This document shows, in pieces, positions 56,515 through 64,000 of a DNA stretch of 64,000 nt. Under the pieces are notes generated by a model. That model worked only from the letters and a program-made list of their open reading frames with translations. It was not told the DNA's origin and ran no database searches. Source of the DNA: Cupriavidus necator N-1 (lineage in GTDB: Bacteria; Pseudomonadota; Gammaproteobacteria; Burkholderiales; Burkholderiaceae); the NCBI RefSeq assembly GCF_000219215.1, contig NC_015723.1, forward strand, positions 496,001 through 560,000, given 5' to 3'. The stretch's first letter is position 1, and the number at the start of each line of letters is the position of its first letter. Position numbers and translations under genes: made by a program.

Positions 56515-57363
56515 ATGTCTCTCACTGTCTTCGCAGTCGTCCTGCTCGCCGCGTTCCTGCATGCCGCCTGGAACGCGGTGGTCAAGGGTGGCGGCGACAA
56601 GATGCTGTCGACGGTGATGGTGGCGGTGAGCGCCGGCCTGATGGGCGCCGTGGCGCTGCCGGCGTTGCCGCAGCCGGCGCCGGCGAGCTGGCCGTTCATC
56701 GCCGCGTCTGTGGGCGTGCACGTGGTGTATTTCGCGCTGGTGGCACGCATCTACCACACCGCGGACATGAGCCAGACCTACCCCCTGATGCGCGGCACCG
56801 CGCCGCTGCTGGTGGCGGTGGCCAGCGTGGGCTGGCTGGGCGAGCACCTTTCGGGGCTGGCGTGGGGCGGCATCGCCGTGGTCAGCCTGGGCATCCTGGC
56901 CATGGCGGGCGGCGGTCACGGTGCCCGCGCTGCCGCTGGCAGCCGTGAAGGCATGTGGCTGGCCCTGCTGAACGCGCTGGTGATCGCCGCTTATACGCTG
57001 ATCGACGGCACCGGCGTGCGCCGCTCCGGCGCGCCGGTAGCGTATGCGTTCTGGATCTTCGTGCTGACCGCGGTGCCGCTGGCGGCGTGGGCGCTGGTGG
57101 CGCGCCGGCCGGCACTGGCCGGCTACGTGCGGCGCAACCTGGTGTTCGCATTGGTTGGGGGCGGCGGCACGCTGGCGTCCTACGGGCTGTCGCTGTGGGC
57201 GATGACACGCGCGCCGGTGGCTCCGGTGGCGGCCCTGCGCGAGTCCTCGATCCTGTTCGGCGCGCTGATCTCCGGACTGCTGCTCAAGGAGCGGGTGGGC
57301 GCCGCCCGCCTGGGCGCGGCGTGCCTGATCGCCGCCGGCGCGGCCACGCTGCGCTTTGCCTGA
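56515..57363 (+). CDS. EamA/DMT-family transporter
   Basis: 282 residues, about ten membrane helices in two homologous halves (LTVFAVVLLAAFLHAAWNAV at the start; RESSILFGALISGLLLKERV near the end, the typical EamA close). Likely inner-membrane exporter or importer of small metabolites; the substrate is unknown. It starts 72 bp after the sorbosone-type dehydrogenase. Confidence 0.87.
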   Translation: MSLTVFAVVLLAAFLHAAWNAVVKGGGDKMLSTVMVAVSAGLMGAVALPALPQPAPASWPFIAASVGVHVVYFALVARIYHTADMSQTYPLMRGTAPLLVAVASVGWLGEHLSGLAWGGIAVVSLGILAMAGGGHGARAAAGSREGMWLALLNALVIAAYTLIDGTGVRRSGAPVAYAFWIFVLTAVPLAAWALVARRPALAGYVRRNLVFALVGGGGTLASYGLSLWAMTRAPVAPVAALRESSILFGALISGLLLKERVGAARLGAACLIAAGAATLRFA

Positions 57364-57504
57364 GGGCAATCCGGGTGCCGGCCAGGGCGCCCGGCCGCTG
57401 CGCGCCGCCGGCGCTGTCTATACTTGGCTTTACCGGGGTCAGACGGCGGAGGGGCACTGCGTCCGCGCAAACCGGCAGCCTGGCATCGACGCCGAGGAGA
57501 GGGC

Positions 57505-58329
57505 ATGGACCACACCGCAGATTCGTTTCGGGCCTTTGAGCTGGCCGGCTGGGAAGATCCCGAGGTCGTCAGCCAGTACCAGGAGCATCTGTCGCACGTG
57601 ACCCGGCAATCGGTCGAGTCCCTGCTGGATGACGCCCATGTGGCCAGCGGGCTGCGCGTGCTGGACGTGGCCACCGGCTCCGGCCATGTCGCGGCTGGGG
57701 CGGTGCGGCGCGGCGCCGAGTCCGTCGGCATCGATTTCTCGCTGGCGCAGGTGCAGCTGGCGCGCAAGCTCCATCCGGATGTCCACTACGAGCAGGCCGA
57801 TGCGCAGGCGCTGCCGTTCGGCGATGCCAGCTTCGATGCCGTGGTCAATGGCTTCGGCATGTGCCACCTGTCCGACCCGGAGGCCGCGCTGGCCGAAGCG
57901 TTCCGCGTGCTGCGCCCGGGCGGGCGCATCGCCTTCACCGTGTGGGACACGCCCGAGCGCGCGGTCGGCTTCGGCGCGGTCTATGCCGCGATCCGCGCCT
58001 GCGGCTCGATGGAGGTCGATCTCCCCGTGGGGCCGAACTTCTTCCTGTTCAGCGATCCGGGCCATTGCCGCACCGCGTTGCAGCAGGCCGGCTTTGTCTC
58101 GCCCACATGCCGCAGCGTGCCGCAGGTATGGCGCTTCTCCACGCCCGACCAGCTGTTCGATGCGCTGGCCCAGGGCACCGTGCGAGCCGCCGCCACGCTG
58201 CGCGCGCAGACCCCCAGGGCCCGCGATGAGATCCGCGCCGTGCTGCGCGGCACCGTCGCCGCCTATATGCGCGGCAGCGGCTTCGAGGTGCCGATGCCGG
58301 CGGTGCTGGCGGCGGCGGTCAAGCCCTGA
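57505..58329 (+). CDS. Class I SAM-dependent methyltransferase
   Basis: 274 residues from ATG 57505 (GAGGAGAGGGC upstream). Motif I LRVLDVATGSGHVAAGAV, the acidic loop VGIDFSLAQV, motif II ADAQALPFGDASFDAVVNGF and post-II VLRPGGRIAFTVWDTPE place it with UbiE/MenG-like and Methyltransf_11 enzymes. Substrate unknown. The longer upstream reading lacks a ribosome site. Confidence 0.88.
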   Translation: MDHTADSFRAFELAGWEDPEVVSQYQEHLSHVTRQSVESLLDDAHVASGLRVLDVATGSGHVAAGAVRRGAESVGIDFSLAQVQLARKLHPDVHYEQADAQALPFGDASFDAVVNGFGMCHLSDPEAALAEAFRVLRPGGRIAFTVWDTPERAVGFGAVYAAIRACGSMEVDLPVGPNFFLFSDPGHCRTALQQAGFVSPTCRSVPQVWRFSTPDQLFDALAQGTVRAAATLRAQTPRARDEIRAVLRGTVAAYMRGSGFEVPMPAVLAAAVKP

Positions 58330-58475
58330 GGGCGGCACCCACGCGCCCGTCGCGGCGCGGATGCCGCCGGGAGTGTTGGAGATCGACCGACATCCCCGTT
58401 GCCAGCGTTGGCCTGGCCCCACCATTCCGTCCCCGGAAAGTGCCGTAATCCACGCCGCAACCAGCCTTGCGGCGG

Positions 58476-58490
58476 TGGCACGGTCATTGC
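58476..58490 (+). promoter_or_regulatory. Consensus sigma-54 promoter
   Basis: TGGCACGGTCATTGC matches the -24/-12 consensus TGGCACGRNNNTTGC at every defined position. It lies 71 bp upstream of the small exported protein gene at 58562. No activator gene is adjacent. The surrounding 58330-58561 segment has no other feature. Confidence 0.75.
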
Positions 58491-58561
58491 GCAATGGACA
58501 GCGAGCGCGGCGCCGCGGCTCGTTGTGCCACCTGCCAGCAATGGCTTCCCGGAGAACCCCG

Positions 58562-58924
58562 ATGAACACCCGATCCCAATGCCAGACAGGGCAGGCCGCG
58601 CCGCGCCCGCCCGCAATCCTGCACCGCTCGCGCCAGGCCATGGCGCTGCTGCGCGTGCTGGGCTTATGCATCAACAGCGTCGCCTGCGCCCAGTCCGAGG
58701 CGCCGCAGGCTGCAGCGCCGGCCGTGCAGGCCGTGACGCCGGAACAGAAGTTTGCCCCCGGATACCTGGAGGCCGTTGCCACTGGCTATGACAATGGGTT
58801 GGCCTTGCGGGAGCCGGAAGGCCTCGTGCCGCTGAGGCCGCCGCGCGAGGCGCGCAGCGCGCCTGCGGCAGGCGCCGTGCCGGTTGCGATGCCAGCGGCG
58901 GTGCGGCCGCAGCCGGCGCGCTGA
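58562..58924 (+). CDS. Small exported protein, hypothetical
   Basis: 120 residues from ATG 58562, with CGGAGAA just upstream. A long basic n-region precedes a hydrophobic segment (MALLRVLGLCINSVACAQS), a likely signal peptide cleaved after ACA. The remaining ~75 residues are Ala/Pro-rich with LALREPEGLVPLRPPREARS. No recognised family. The sigma-54 promoter upstream supports its being real. Confidence 0.6.
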   Translation: MNTRSQCQTGQAAPRPPAILHRSRQAMALLRVLGLCINSVACAQSEAPQAAAPAVQAVTPEQKFAPGYLEAVATGYDNGLALREPEGLVPLRPPREARSAPAAGAVPVAMPAAVRPQPAR

Positions 58925-59048
58925 CCCGGCGGGGCCCATCCGAACAAGACAGCATAGTTGCAGTACCGTCGGCGGGGCATGTGACGGCAATTGCGGAATA
59001 TTCGCCCTCAATTGCCTACAATTCGTCACACCGTTAATCCCCCGCCCC

Positions 59049-59909
59049 ATGGACATCGAACTCGCCCGCACCTTCCTGCAAGTCGTTCGCACCGGCAGCC
59101 TGCTGGCCGCGGCCGACAAGCTGCATGTCACGCAGACCGCCGTGACCGCGCGCATCAAGAGCCTGGAATCGCAACTGAACTGCCGCCTGTTCGATCGCAA
59201 CAAGGCGGGCGCACGGCTGACGCCCGATGGCCAGCGCTTTCTCGGCTACGCCAGCCAGCTGGTGCAGACCTGGGAGGCGGCCTGCCGCGAACTGCCGTTG
59301 CCGGCCGGGCTGGCCAGCCTGTTTCGTTTCGGCACGGAAATCAGCCTGGGCAATCCGCTGGTGCTGCTGTGGACCACGCGCCTGCGCCAGCTGATGCCGG
59401 CGCAGGCGGTGCGGGCGGAAGTAGGGGAAGGGGCGGAACTGCAGCGCAAGCTGCAGTCAGGCACGCTGGACGCGGCGCTGGTCTACCAGCCGGAGTATGC
59501 GCCCGGCATGCATGTCGAGGCGCTGATGGAAGAGAAGCTGATCCTGATCCGCTCGACGCAGCGCGATGGCGGCTATGTCTATGTCGACTGGGGGCCGGAA
59601 TTCCGCCGCCAGCATGACAGCGCGCTGCCGGAGCATGCGCGCGCCTCGCTGTACTTCAACCTGGGGCCGCTGGCGCTGCAGTACATCCTGCAGTTCGGCG
59701 GCAGCGGCTATTTCCGGACACGCGTGGTGCAGAGCTACCTGGACAGCGGGGTGTTGGCGCGCGTGGAAGGCGCCTCAGAGTTCTCTTATCCGGTGTTCCT
59801 CGTCTGCGCCAGGACCCCAACAGGCGCGGCGCAGGACGCGGTGCGCATCCTGCGTGACATCGTGCGCGAAGAATCCGACTGGTCGCAGCGCTGGGATTTC
59901 CCGCAGTAG
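59049..59909 (+). CDS. LysR-family transcriptional regulator
   Basis: 286 residues from ATG 59049. N-terminal helix-turn-helix ELARTFLQVVRTGSLLAAAD, then KLHVTQTAVTARIKSLESQL. The C-terminal effector domain is about 90-286 with LVYQPEYAPGMHVEALMEEK. It converges with a small membrane-protein gene. Target genes are not evident; the acyl-CoA dehydrogenase at 60402 is a candidate. Confidence 0.88.
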   Translation: MDIELARTFLQVVRTGSLLAAADKLHVTQTAVTARIKSLESQLNCRLFDRNKAGARLTPDGQRFLGYASQLVQTWEAACRELPLPAGLASLFRFGTEISLGNPLVLLWTTRLRQLMPAQAVRAEVGEGAELQRKLQSGTLDAALVYQPEYAPGMHVEALMEEKLILIRSTQRDGGYVYVDWGPEFRRQHDSALPEHARASLYFNLGPLALQYILQFGGSGYFRTRVVQSYLDSGVLARVEGASEFSYPVFLVCARTPTGAAQDAVRILRDIVREESDWSQRWDFPQ

Positions 59910-59919
59910 CGCAAAGCGG

Positions 59920-60168
59920 TCAGATCCTGACCGGCACCAGTTGGCCCATCGGGCCGGGCACGGCCACCAGGCGCCATTGCCGCACGCGCCGCACCCGGCG
60001 CCCGCGTCCGCCGCCGCGCGGCGGGCGGGGTTCCAGCCCGGCAAAGCGGCCATGCAGTTGCGCGCGTTCGAACACCGGCTCGGGCACCCGCGTCCCGATC
60101 AGCCAGGTGACGCTGCCTCCCAGTGCCACCAGTGCCAGTACCAGGGCAATCCAGAGGACGGCTTCCAT
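59920..60168 (-). CDS. Small membrane protein, hypothetical
   Basis: 82 residues from ATG 60168 (GGAGCGGGAAC upstream on the minus strand). One N-terminal membrane helix, MEAVLWIALVLALVALGGSV, followed by an arginine-rich cytoplasmic tail (PRPPRGGGRGRRVRRVRQW). No family recognised. Translation from further upstream would place unrelated residues before the helix. Confidence 0.65.
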   Translation of the reverse strand: MEAVLWIALVLALVALGGSVTWLIGTRVPEPVFERAQLHGRFAGLEPRPPRGGGRGRRVRRVRQWRLVAVPGPMGQLVPVRI

Positions 60169-60401
60169 GTTCCCGCTCCATCGAATAGGTATCTGTGATT
60201 CCAGTATTGGCGCAAACCGTTGCGGCGGGTAAATGAAAGTTATTTCCACTTCATATCAATAAAATTGCATTCAAGCTGGCTTCTCCTTCAAACCTGTCCG
60301 TTCGGCTGCGGTAGGAAAAATCATCCTTTCGGACGAATCTCATAGCCGCTGCACGGCAGACACTCAGGCGGTCACTCTCAAAAACACCAGGAGACCCCGC
60401 C

Positions 60402-61559
60402 ATGCAACGCCTGATCTTCGAAGCCGAACACGACGCCTTCCGCGAATCCGCCCGCCGCTTCTACCAGCGCGAGGTGGGGCCGCACGGCGAGCGCTGGCGC
60501 GAACAGGGCTGCGTGGACCGCGAGGTGTTCCGCAAGGCCGGCGAGCAGGGCTACCTGCTGATGTGGGCCGATGAGAAATACGGCGGCGCCGGCGTGGAGG
60601 ATTTCCGCTATGAGCAGATCCTGATCGAGGAAAACGCGCGCCACGGCGACTCGGGATTTTTCGGCACGCTGCACTCGCGGCTGGTGGCTCCGTATATCGG
60701 CCGTATCGGCAATGAGGAGCAACGCCAGCGCCTGCTGCCGGCGGCCGCGCGCGGCGAGTCGATCTTTGCCATCGCCATGACCGAGCCGCAGGCCGGCTCC
60801 GACCTGGCCGGCATGCGCACGCGTGCCGAGGACCACGGCGACCACTGGGTGCTGAACGGCGCCAAGACCTATATCTCGAACGGCCAGCTGGCCGACTTTG
60901 TGGTGGTGGTCGCGCGCACCGATCCGGAGCGCAGCCACGGCCTTGGCCTCTTTATCGTCGAGCGCGGCATGCCGGGCTTCGAGCGCGGGCGCAAGCTGCG
61001 CAAGATGGGCCTGCACTCGCAGGACACCTCCGAACTGTTCTTCGACAACGTCAAGGTGCCCAAGGCCAACGTGCTGGGCGAGCCCGGCCAGGGCTTCCGC
61101 TACCTGACGCGCCACCTGGCTGAAGAGCGGCTGATTGGCGCCTGCGGCTACATGGCGTCGGCGCAGGTGGCGTTCGACCTCACGCTGGACTACGTCAAGG
61201 AGCGCAAGGCCTTCGGCCGGGCGATCGGCACGTTCCAGAACTCGCGCTTCAGGCTGGCCGAGCTGCGTGCGCAGCTGGATGCGCTGCAGACCTTCGTCGA
61301 CCAGTGCGTGCTGCAGCACAACGCCGGCACGCTGACCGTGGAGACGGCGGCGTCAGCCAAGCTGCTCACGTCGGAACTGCAGGGGCGCATGGTCGATGAG
61401 GGCGTGCAGCTGCACGGCGGCGCCGGCTATATGGAGGAATACCGCATCTGCCGCATGTACACCGACGCGCGCATCTCGCGCATCTACGCCGGCAGCAGCG
61501 AGATCATGAAGGAGATCATCGGCCGCAGCCTGGGGCTGGATGACCGTGTGAAGGGGTAA
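60402..61559 (+). CDS. Acyl-CoA dehydrogenase
   Basis: 385 residues from ATG 60402 after CAGGAGACC. FAD-binding motifs FAIAMTEPQAGSDLAGMRT and the C-terminal RICRMYTDARISRIYAGSSEI. The Glu of the medium-chain type (IYEG) is Ala here (IYAG); the base is probably Glu241 or Glu242 in LAEERLIGA, as in long-chain and isovaleryl enzymes. Oxidises an acyl-CoA to the enoyl-CoA with electrons to ETF. It stands alone; no ETF or CoA-ligase gene is adjacent. Confidence 0.92.
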   Translation: MQRLIFEAEHDAFRESARRFYQREVGPHGERWREQGCVDREVFRKAGEQGYLLMWADEKYGGAGVEDFRYEQILIEENARHGDSGFFGTLHSRLVAPYIGRIGNEEQRQRLLPAAARGESIFAIAMTEPQAGSDLAGMRTRAEDHGDHWVLNGAKTYISNGQLADFVVVVARTDPERSHGLGLFIVERGMPGFERGRKLRKMGLHSQDTSELFFDNVKVPKANVLGEPGQGFRYLTRHLAEERLIGACGYMASAQVAFDLTLDYVKERKAFGRAIGTFQNSRFRLAELRAQLDALQTFVDQCVLQHNAGTLTVETAASAKLLTSELQGRMVDEGVQLHGGAGYMEEYRICRMYTDARISRIYAGSSEIMKEIIGRSLGLDDRVKG

Positions 61560-61914
61560 GGAGAAATGAGGGCGGACGAAGGGATCAGGTCCGCCCCAAT
61601 TTCCGACGGCATGGCCGGCAACGGCCCGCAGCGGTGGTTGTTTTTTCCGGTTGGCTAGGGTTTTCGCGTAGTTAAAGGCTTTTGTCAGCCCAATGAAAGC
61701 TGTTTGTAATGCGATTCGGTTTGAATGCGTGCGGGAGATCGTGTCCGGGTGGCGTTTGATGCATCAGGACTGCAGGCGAGGGCGCACCAAGACAGCCACG
61801 CTTCGCGACCGCACTGGCGGGATCGGGGTCGGATGAATATTTGCCGCCCCGGTGCACCGTTCGGCGGGCACGGTCGTTTACCGCAGACCGTTGTCGAACT
61901 GAGCCTGACTGACC
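61560..61914. other. Intergenic region before the efflux operon
   Basis: 355 bp. A hairpin GGGCGGAC/GTCCGCCC (61570-61596) probably ends the acyl-CoA dehydrogenase transcript. An AT-rich part (61640-61745) may hold the promoter of the efflux operon. No gene or obvious metal-regulator site is seen. Confidence 0.5.
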
Positions 61915-63300
61915 GTGCCTTTTGTCTTTTCCCGTATTGCCGTGGGTGCCCTGCTGGTACTGGGGGTTCTGGCCCGGCCCGCGGCAATCCTTGCCGCCGA
62001 ACGCCCCGCCGATCCGCTTCCTTCCGCTGATTCCGCAGATGCTGCCGGTCCTTGCGTGCCGCCGCCGGCCGGCGCGACGCTGACCCTGGCGCAGGTGCGC
62101 CTGGACGCACTTCGCTGCAATCGCGACATCATCGCCGCCCGCCGCGGCGTCGAAGCCAGCCAGGCGGACATACAGATCGCTTCGCAGCGGCCCAACCCGG
62201 TGCTGAGCCTGGGCGTGACCAACATCAACCCGCATGCCGGCATCGGCTCGGGCAACCTGCGCAGCAAGACCGTGGACTCCACCCTGCGCGTGGACCAGCT
62301 GATCGAGACCGCCAACAAGGGCGGCCTGCGCGTGGACGCCGCGCGCAAGGCCAGCGCGGCCGCCGGCGAAGTGGTGCAGGCGGTGGTGGTGCAGCAGACC
62401 GCCGGGGCGGAGCAGGCCTTCTATGAGGCGGTGATCAGCCAGGAGCGCGTGGGCGTGCTCAGGGAGATGCTGGGCCTGTACGACCGCACCCGCCAGGCCA
62501 GCGAGACCCGCCTCAAGGCCGGCGACGTCTCGCGCGCCGAAGTGACCAAGCTGCAGCTCGACGCGCTGCGCGCGCAGAACGACATGCGCCAGGCCATGGC
62601 CGACCACAGCCGCGACAAGGCCCAGCTGGCGCAGGCCATGGGCGTGCCCGGCACGCTCGCCGACAACCGGCTGGTGCCGGACTGGCCGCCGCTGGATACC
62701 CCCGTGCCGCAGGTCGACCCCGACACGCTGCAGCGCCGCCCCGACGTGACCGCGGCCGAGGCCCGCCTGGCGGCGGCCGCCGCCGCCCGCGACCTGGCAC
62801 GCGCCGGCCGCGTGCCTGACGTGACCGTGGGCGCGCAGGCTGAGCACTATCCGGTCTCCGCCACCAATACCAATGGCAGCGGCAACAGCTACGGCGTGTT
62901 CCTGACGATCCCGCTGTACGTGCGCCACCGCAACGGCGGCGAGGCCCGCCGCGCCGAGGTGGACTACTACGCCGCGCTGGACGAGCGCAACCGCGTGCTG
63001 CTTGAAGCCGGCAATGAGATGGAACGGCTGCGCAGCCAGCTCGAAGCCTCGCGCCAGTCACTGCGGCAGATGCGCGACGACGTGTTGCCCGCTGCCGAAA
63101 GCGTGGCCGGCAGCGCCGAGTTTGCCTACGGCAAGGGCGCCACCGGCGTGCTCGACCTGCTCGATGCCCGCCGCGCGCTGCGCCAGACCCGGCTCGACGC
63201 CGTCAGCGCCCAGGGCGATTACGCCAAGGCCCTGTCGGCCTACCGCGCCGCGCTGCAGACCTCCACGACCGGCACTGCGACGACCACCTCGCGTCCCTGA
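61915..63300 (+). CDS. Outer-membrane efflux protein, CzcC/TolC family
   Basis: 461 residues from GTG 61915. The signal peptide (IAVGALLVLGVLARPAAILAA) starts at once, which supports this start. Two outer-membrane-factor repeats: TLTLAQVRLDALRCNRDIIA, then RPNPVLSLGVTNINPHAG, and in the second half PQVDPDTLQRRPDVTAAEAR and YGKGATGVLDLLDARRALRQ. Outer-membrane channel of a heavy-metal RND (Cba) system of the CzcCBA/CusCBA sort; the metal is not deducible here. 21 bp before the adaptor gene. Confidence 0.88.
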   Translation: MPFVFSRIAVGALLVLGVLARPAAILAAERPADPLPSADSADAAGPCVPPPAGATLTLAQVRLDALRCNRDIIAARRGVEASQADIQIASQRPNPVLSLGVTNINPHAGIGSGNLRSKTVDSTLRVDQLIETANKGGLRVDAARKASAAAGEVVQAVVVQQTAGAEQAFYEAVISQERVGVLREMLGLYDRTRQASETRLKAGDVSRAEVTKLQLDALRAQNDMRQAMADHSRDKAQLAQAMGVPGTLADNRLVPDWPPLDTPVPQVDPDTLQRRPDVTAAEARLAAAAAARDLARAGRVPDVTVGAQAEHYPVSATNTNGSGNSYGVFLTIPLYVRHRNGGEARRAEVDYYAALDERNRVLLEAGNEMERLRSQLEASRQSLRQMRDDVLPAAESVAGSAEFAYGKGATGVLDLLDARRALRQTRLDAVSAQGDYAKALSAYRAALQTSTTGTATTTSRP

Positions 63301-63321
63301 ACCGCAGTTCCAGCGAATCCA

Positions 63322-64000
63322 ATGCACTCTCTCCTGTCACGCATGTCCCGCCGCATGTCTTCCGTCCATTTCCCCGCCGGCCTGCCCGCACGGGTTGCTG
63401 CCCTGTCTCTGTGCGCGCTGGCGCTGGCCTCCTGCGGCAAGTCTGAAGCGCCCAAGGCCGATGACGAGCCCAAGGTCAGCGGCAATACCATCCAGTTCCC
63501 GGCCAGCGTGAAGACGCTGCCGGGCATCGCCGGCGAAGCCGCCAAGACCGGCGGCGAGCGCATGCTGAGCCTGCCCGGCCGGCTGGTGTGGAACGAGGAC
63601 AAGACCGTGCGCGTGTCGACGCCGTTTGCCGGCCGCGTCACCGAGATCCTGGTGCAGCCCGGCACCACCGTGAAAGCGGGCCAGCCGCTGGCCAGCCTGA
63701 CCTCGCCTGATTTCGGCGTAGCCCAGGCCGATGCGCGCAAGGCCGCCGCCGACAGCGCGGTCGCGGCCAAGGCGCTGGCACGGCAGCGCGAGCTGTACGG
63801 CGCCGGCATCATCGCGCAGAAGGAATTGGAACAGGCGCAGGCCGACGCCGCGCGTTCCGCGGCGGACCTGCAGCGCACCCAGGCGGCGCTGGGCCAGTAC
63901 GGCGCGGCCGCAGGCGGCGCGGGCGCCGTCAACCAGCGCTTTCCGCTGCGCAGCCCGATCGACGGCCTGGTGGTCGAGCGCAACATCAACCTTGGCATGG
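63322..64000 (+). CDS. RND efflux periplasmic adaptor, CzcB family (3' end outside window)
   Basis: 226 codons in the window from ATG 63322, open at the right edge. Lipoprotein signal ends LASC (MHSLLSRMSRRMSS start, LCALALASCGKSE), followed by an acidic segment. The barrel-sandwich half-motif TPFAGRVTEILVQPGTTVKAGQPL is followed by an alpha hairpin of Ala/Gln-rich helices, then the return strand FPLRSPIDGLVVERNIN. The adaptor joins the inner-membrane RND pump to the CzcC-like channel. Confidence 0.9.
   Translation, partial: MHSLLSRMSRRMSSVHFPAGLPARVAALSLCALALASCGKSEAPKADDEPKVSGNTIQFPASVKTLPGIAGEAAKTGGERMLSLPGRLVWNEDKTVRVSTPFAGRVTEILVQPGTTVKAGQPLASLTSPDFGVAQADARKAAADSAVAAKALARQRELYGAGIIAQKELEQAQADAARSAADLQRTQAALGQYGAAAGGAGAVNQRFPLRSPIDGLVVERNINLGM

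Noticed and set aside
61650..61670. Sigma-54-like TTGGCTAGGGTTTTCGC
   Set aside because: GG to GC spacing is one base too long and the -24 half is incomplete.
61685..62110. Possible CzcI-like small gene upstream of or overlapping the efflux genes
   Set aside because: No signal peptide or His/Cys metal motif; the frames are antisense or out-of-frame shadows of the CzcC-like gene.

Overview
The window is GC-rich, gene-dense DNA from a member of the Burkholderiales, most probably a Cupriavidus (Ralstonia eutropha type) species. The evidence is a PoxR/DmpR-controlled phenol hydroxylase plus meta-cleavage operon, three Bug-type (tripartite tricarboxylate) solute-binding proteins, a DUF3348/DUF802 pair, AcnB beside a fliLMNOPQR operon, and codon and promoter style. 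The mix of aromatic catabolism, motility and a second-line metabolic complement suggests a secondary chromosome. That placement is inference. No rRNA, tRNA, CRISPR array, integrase or insertion sequence was seen.

Layout. 1-2949 (minus): a MotA/ExbB-like DUF802 protein with near-identical 87-residue repeats, cut by the left edge, and DUF3348. 3165-6841: a repeat-containing lipoprotein, then a NarL-type response regulator overlapping a hybrid histidine kinase. 7020-12485: a DUF1254 lipoprotein, a glyoxalase-fold protein, a sulfonate-type binding protein, and a phospholipase C with a small lipoprotein. 12871-17900: a GntR-regulated acid catabolic cluster (Bug, CoA-transferase, quinone oxidoreductase, enoyl-CoA hydratase family) sharing a GTATAC operator region. 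17907-21089: a CatR/BenM-type LysR, muconate cycloisomerase and a Bug protein.

21247-34927: the phenol regulon. PoxR (sigma-54 activator) is followed by a 523-bp control region with TTGATCATTTGATCAA-type activator sites and a -24/-12 promoter. Then come poxABCDEFG (multicomponent phenol hydroxylase and ferredoxin) and dmpB, C, E, H, I, F, G (catechol meta cleavage to pyruvate and acetyl-CoA). The dmpD hydrolase is absent, so only the dehydrogenase/4-oxalocrotonate branch is present locally.

34956-41639: isochorismatase-type hydrolase, serine hydrolase, chemoreceptor, PLP ammonia-lyase and RtcB. 41663-46500: the most unusual locus. It has a Bug protein, a fusion of PhnN (ribose 1,5-bisphosphate kinase) to an AMP-phosphorylase-type enzyme, a MarR regulator and a NadC. 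The fusion and nadC have promoters of the same architecture (TTGACA-N16-TAGNAT) flanked by the same paired operators, TT[AC]GA-N2-TC[GT]AA. Together the enzymes could convert quinolinate to nicotinate while regenerating PRPP, a route I do not recognise as described.

46512-50912 (minus): fliLMNOPQR. 51355-53946: acnB. 54278-61559: assorted metabolic genes including a glutathione transferase, sorbosone-type dehydrogenase, EamA transporter, methyltransferase, LysR regulator and acyl-CoA dehydrogenase, plus a small exported protein behind a consensus sigma-54 promoter. 61915-64000: the start of a CzcCB-type RND efflux operon, cut by the right edge.
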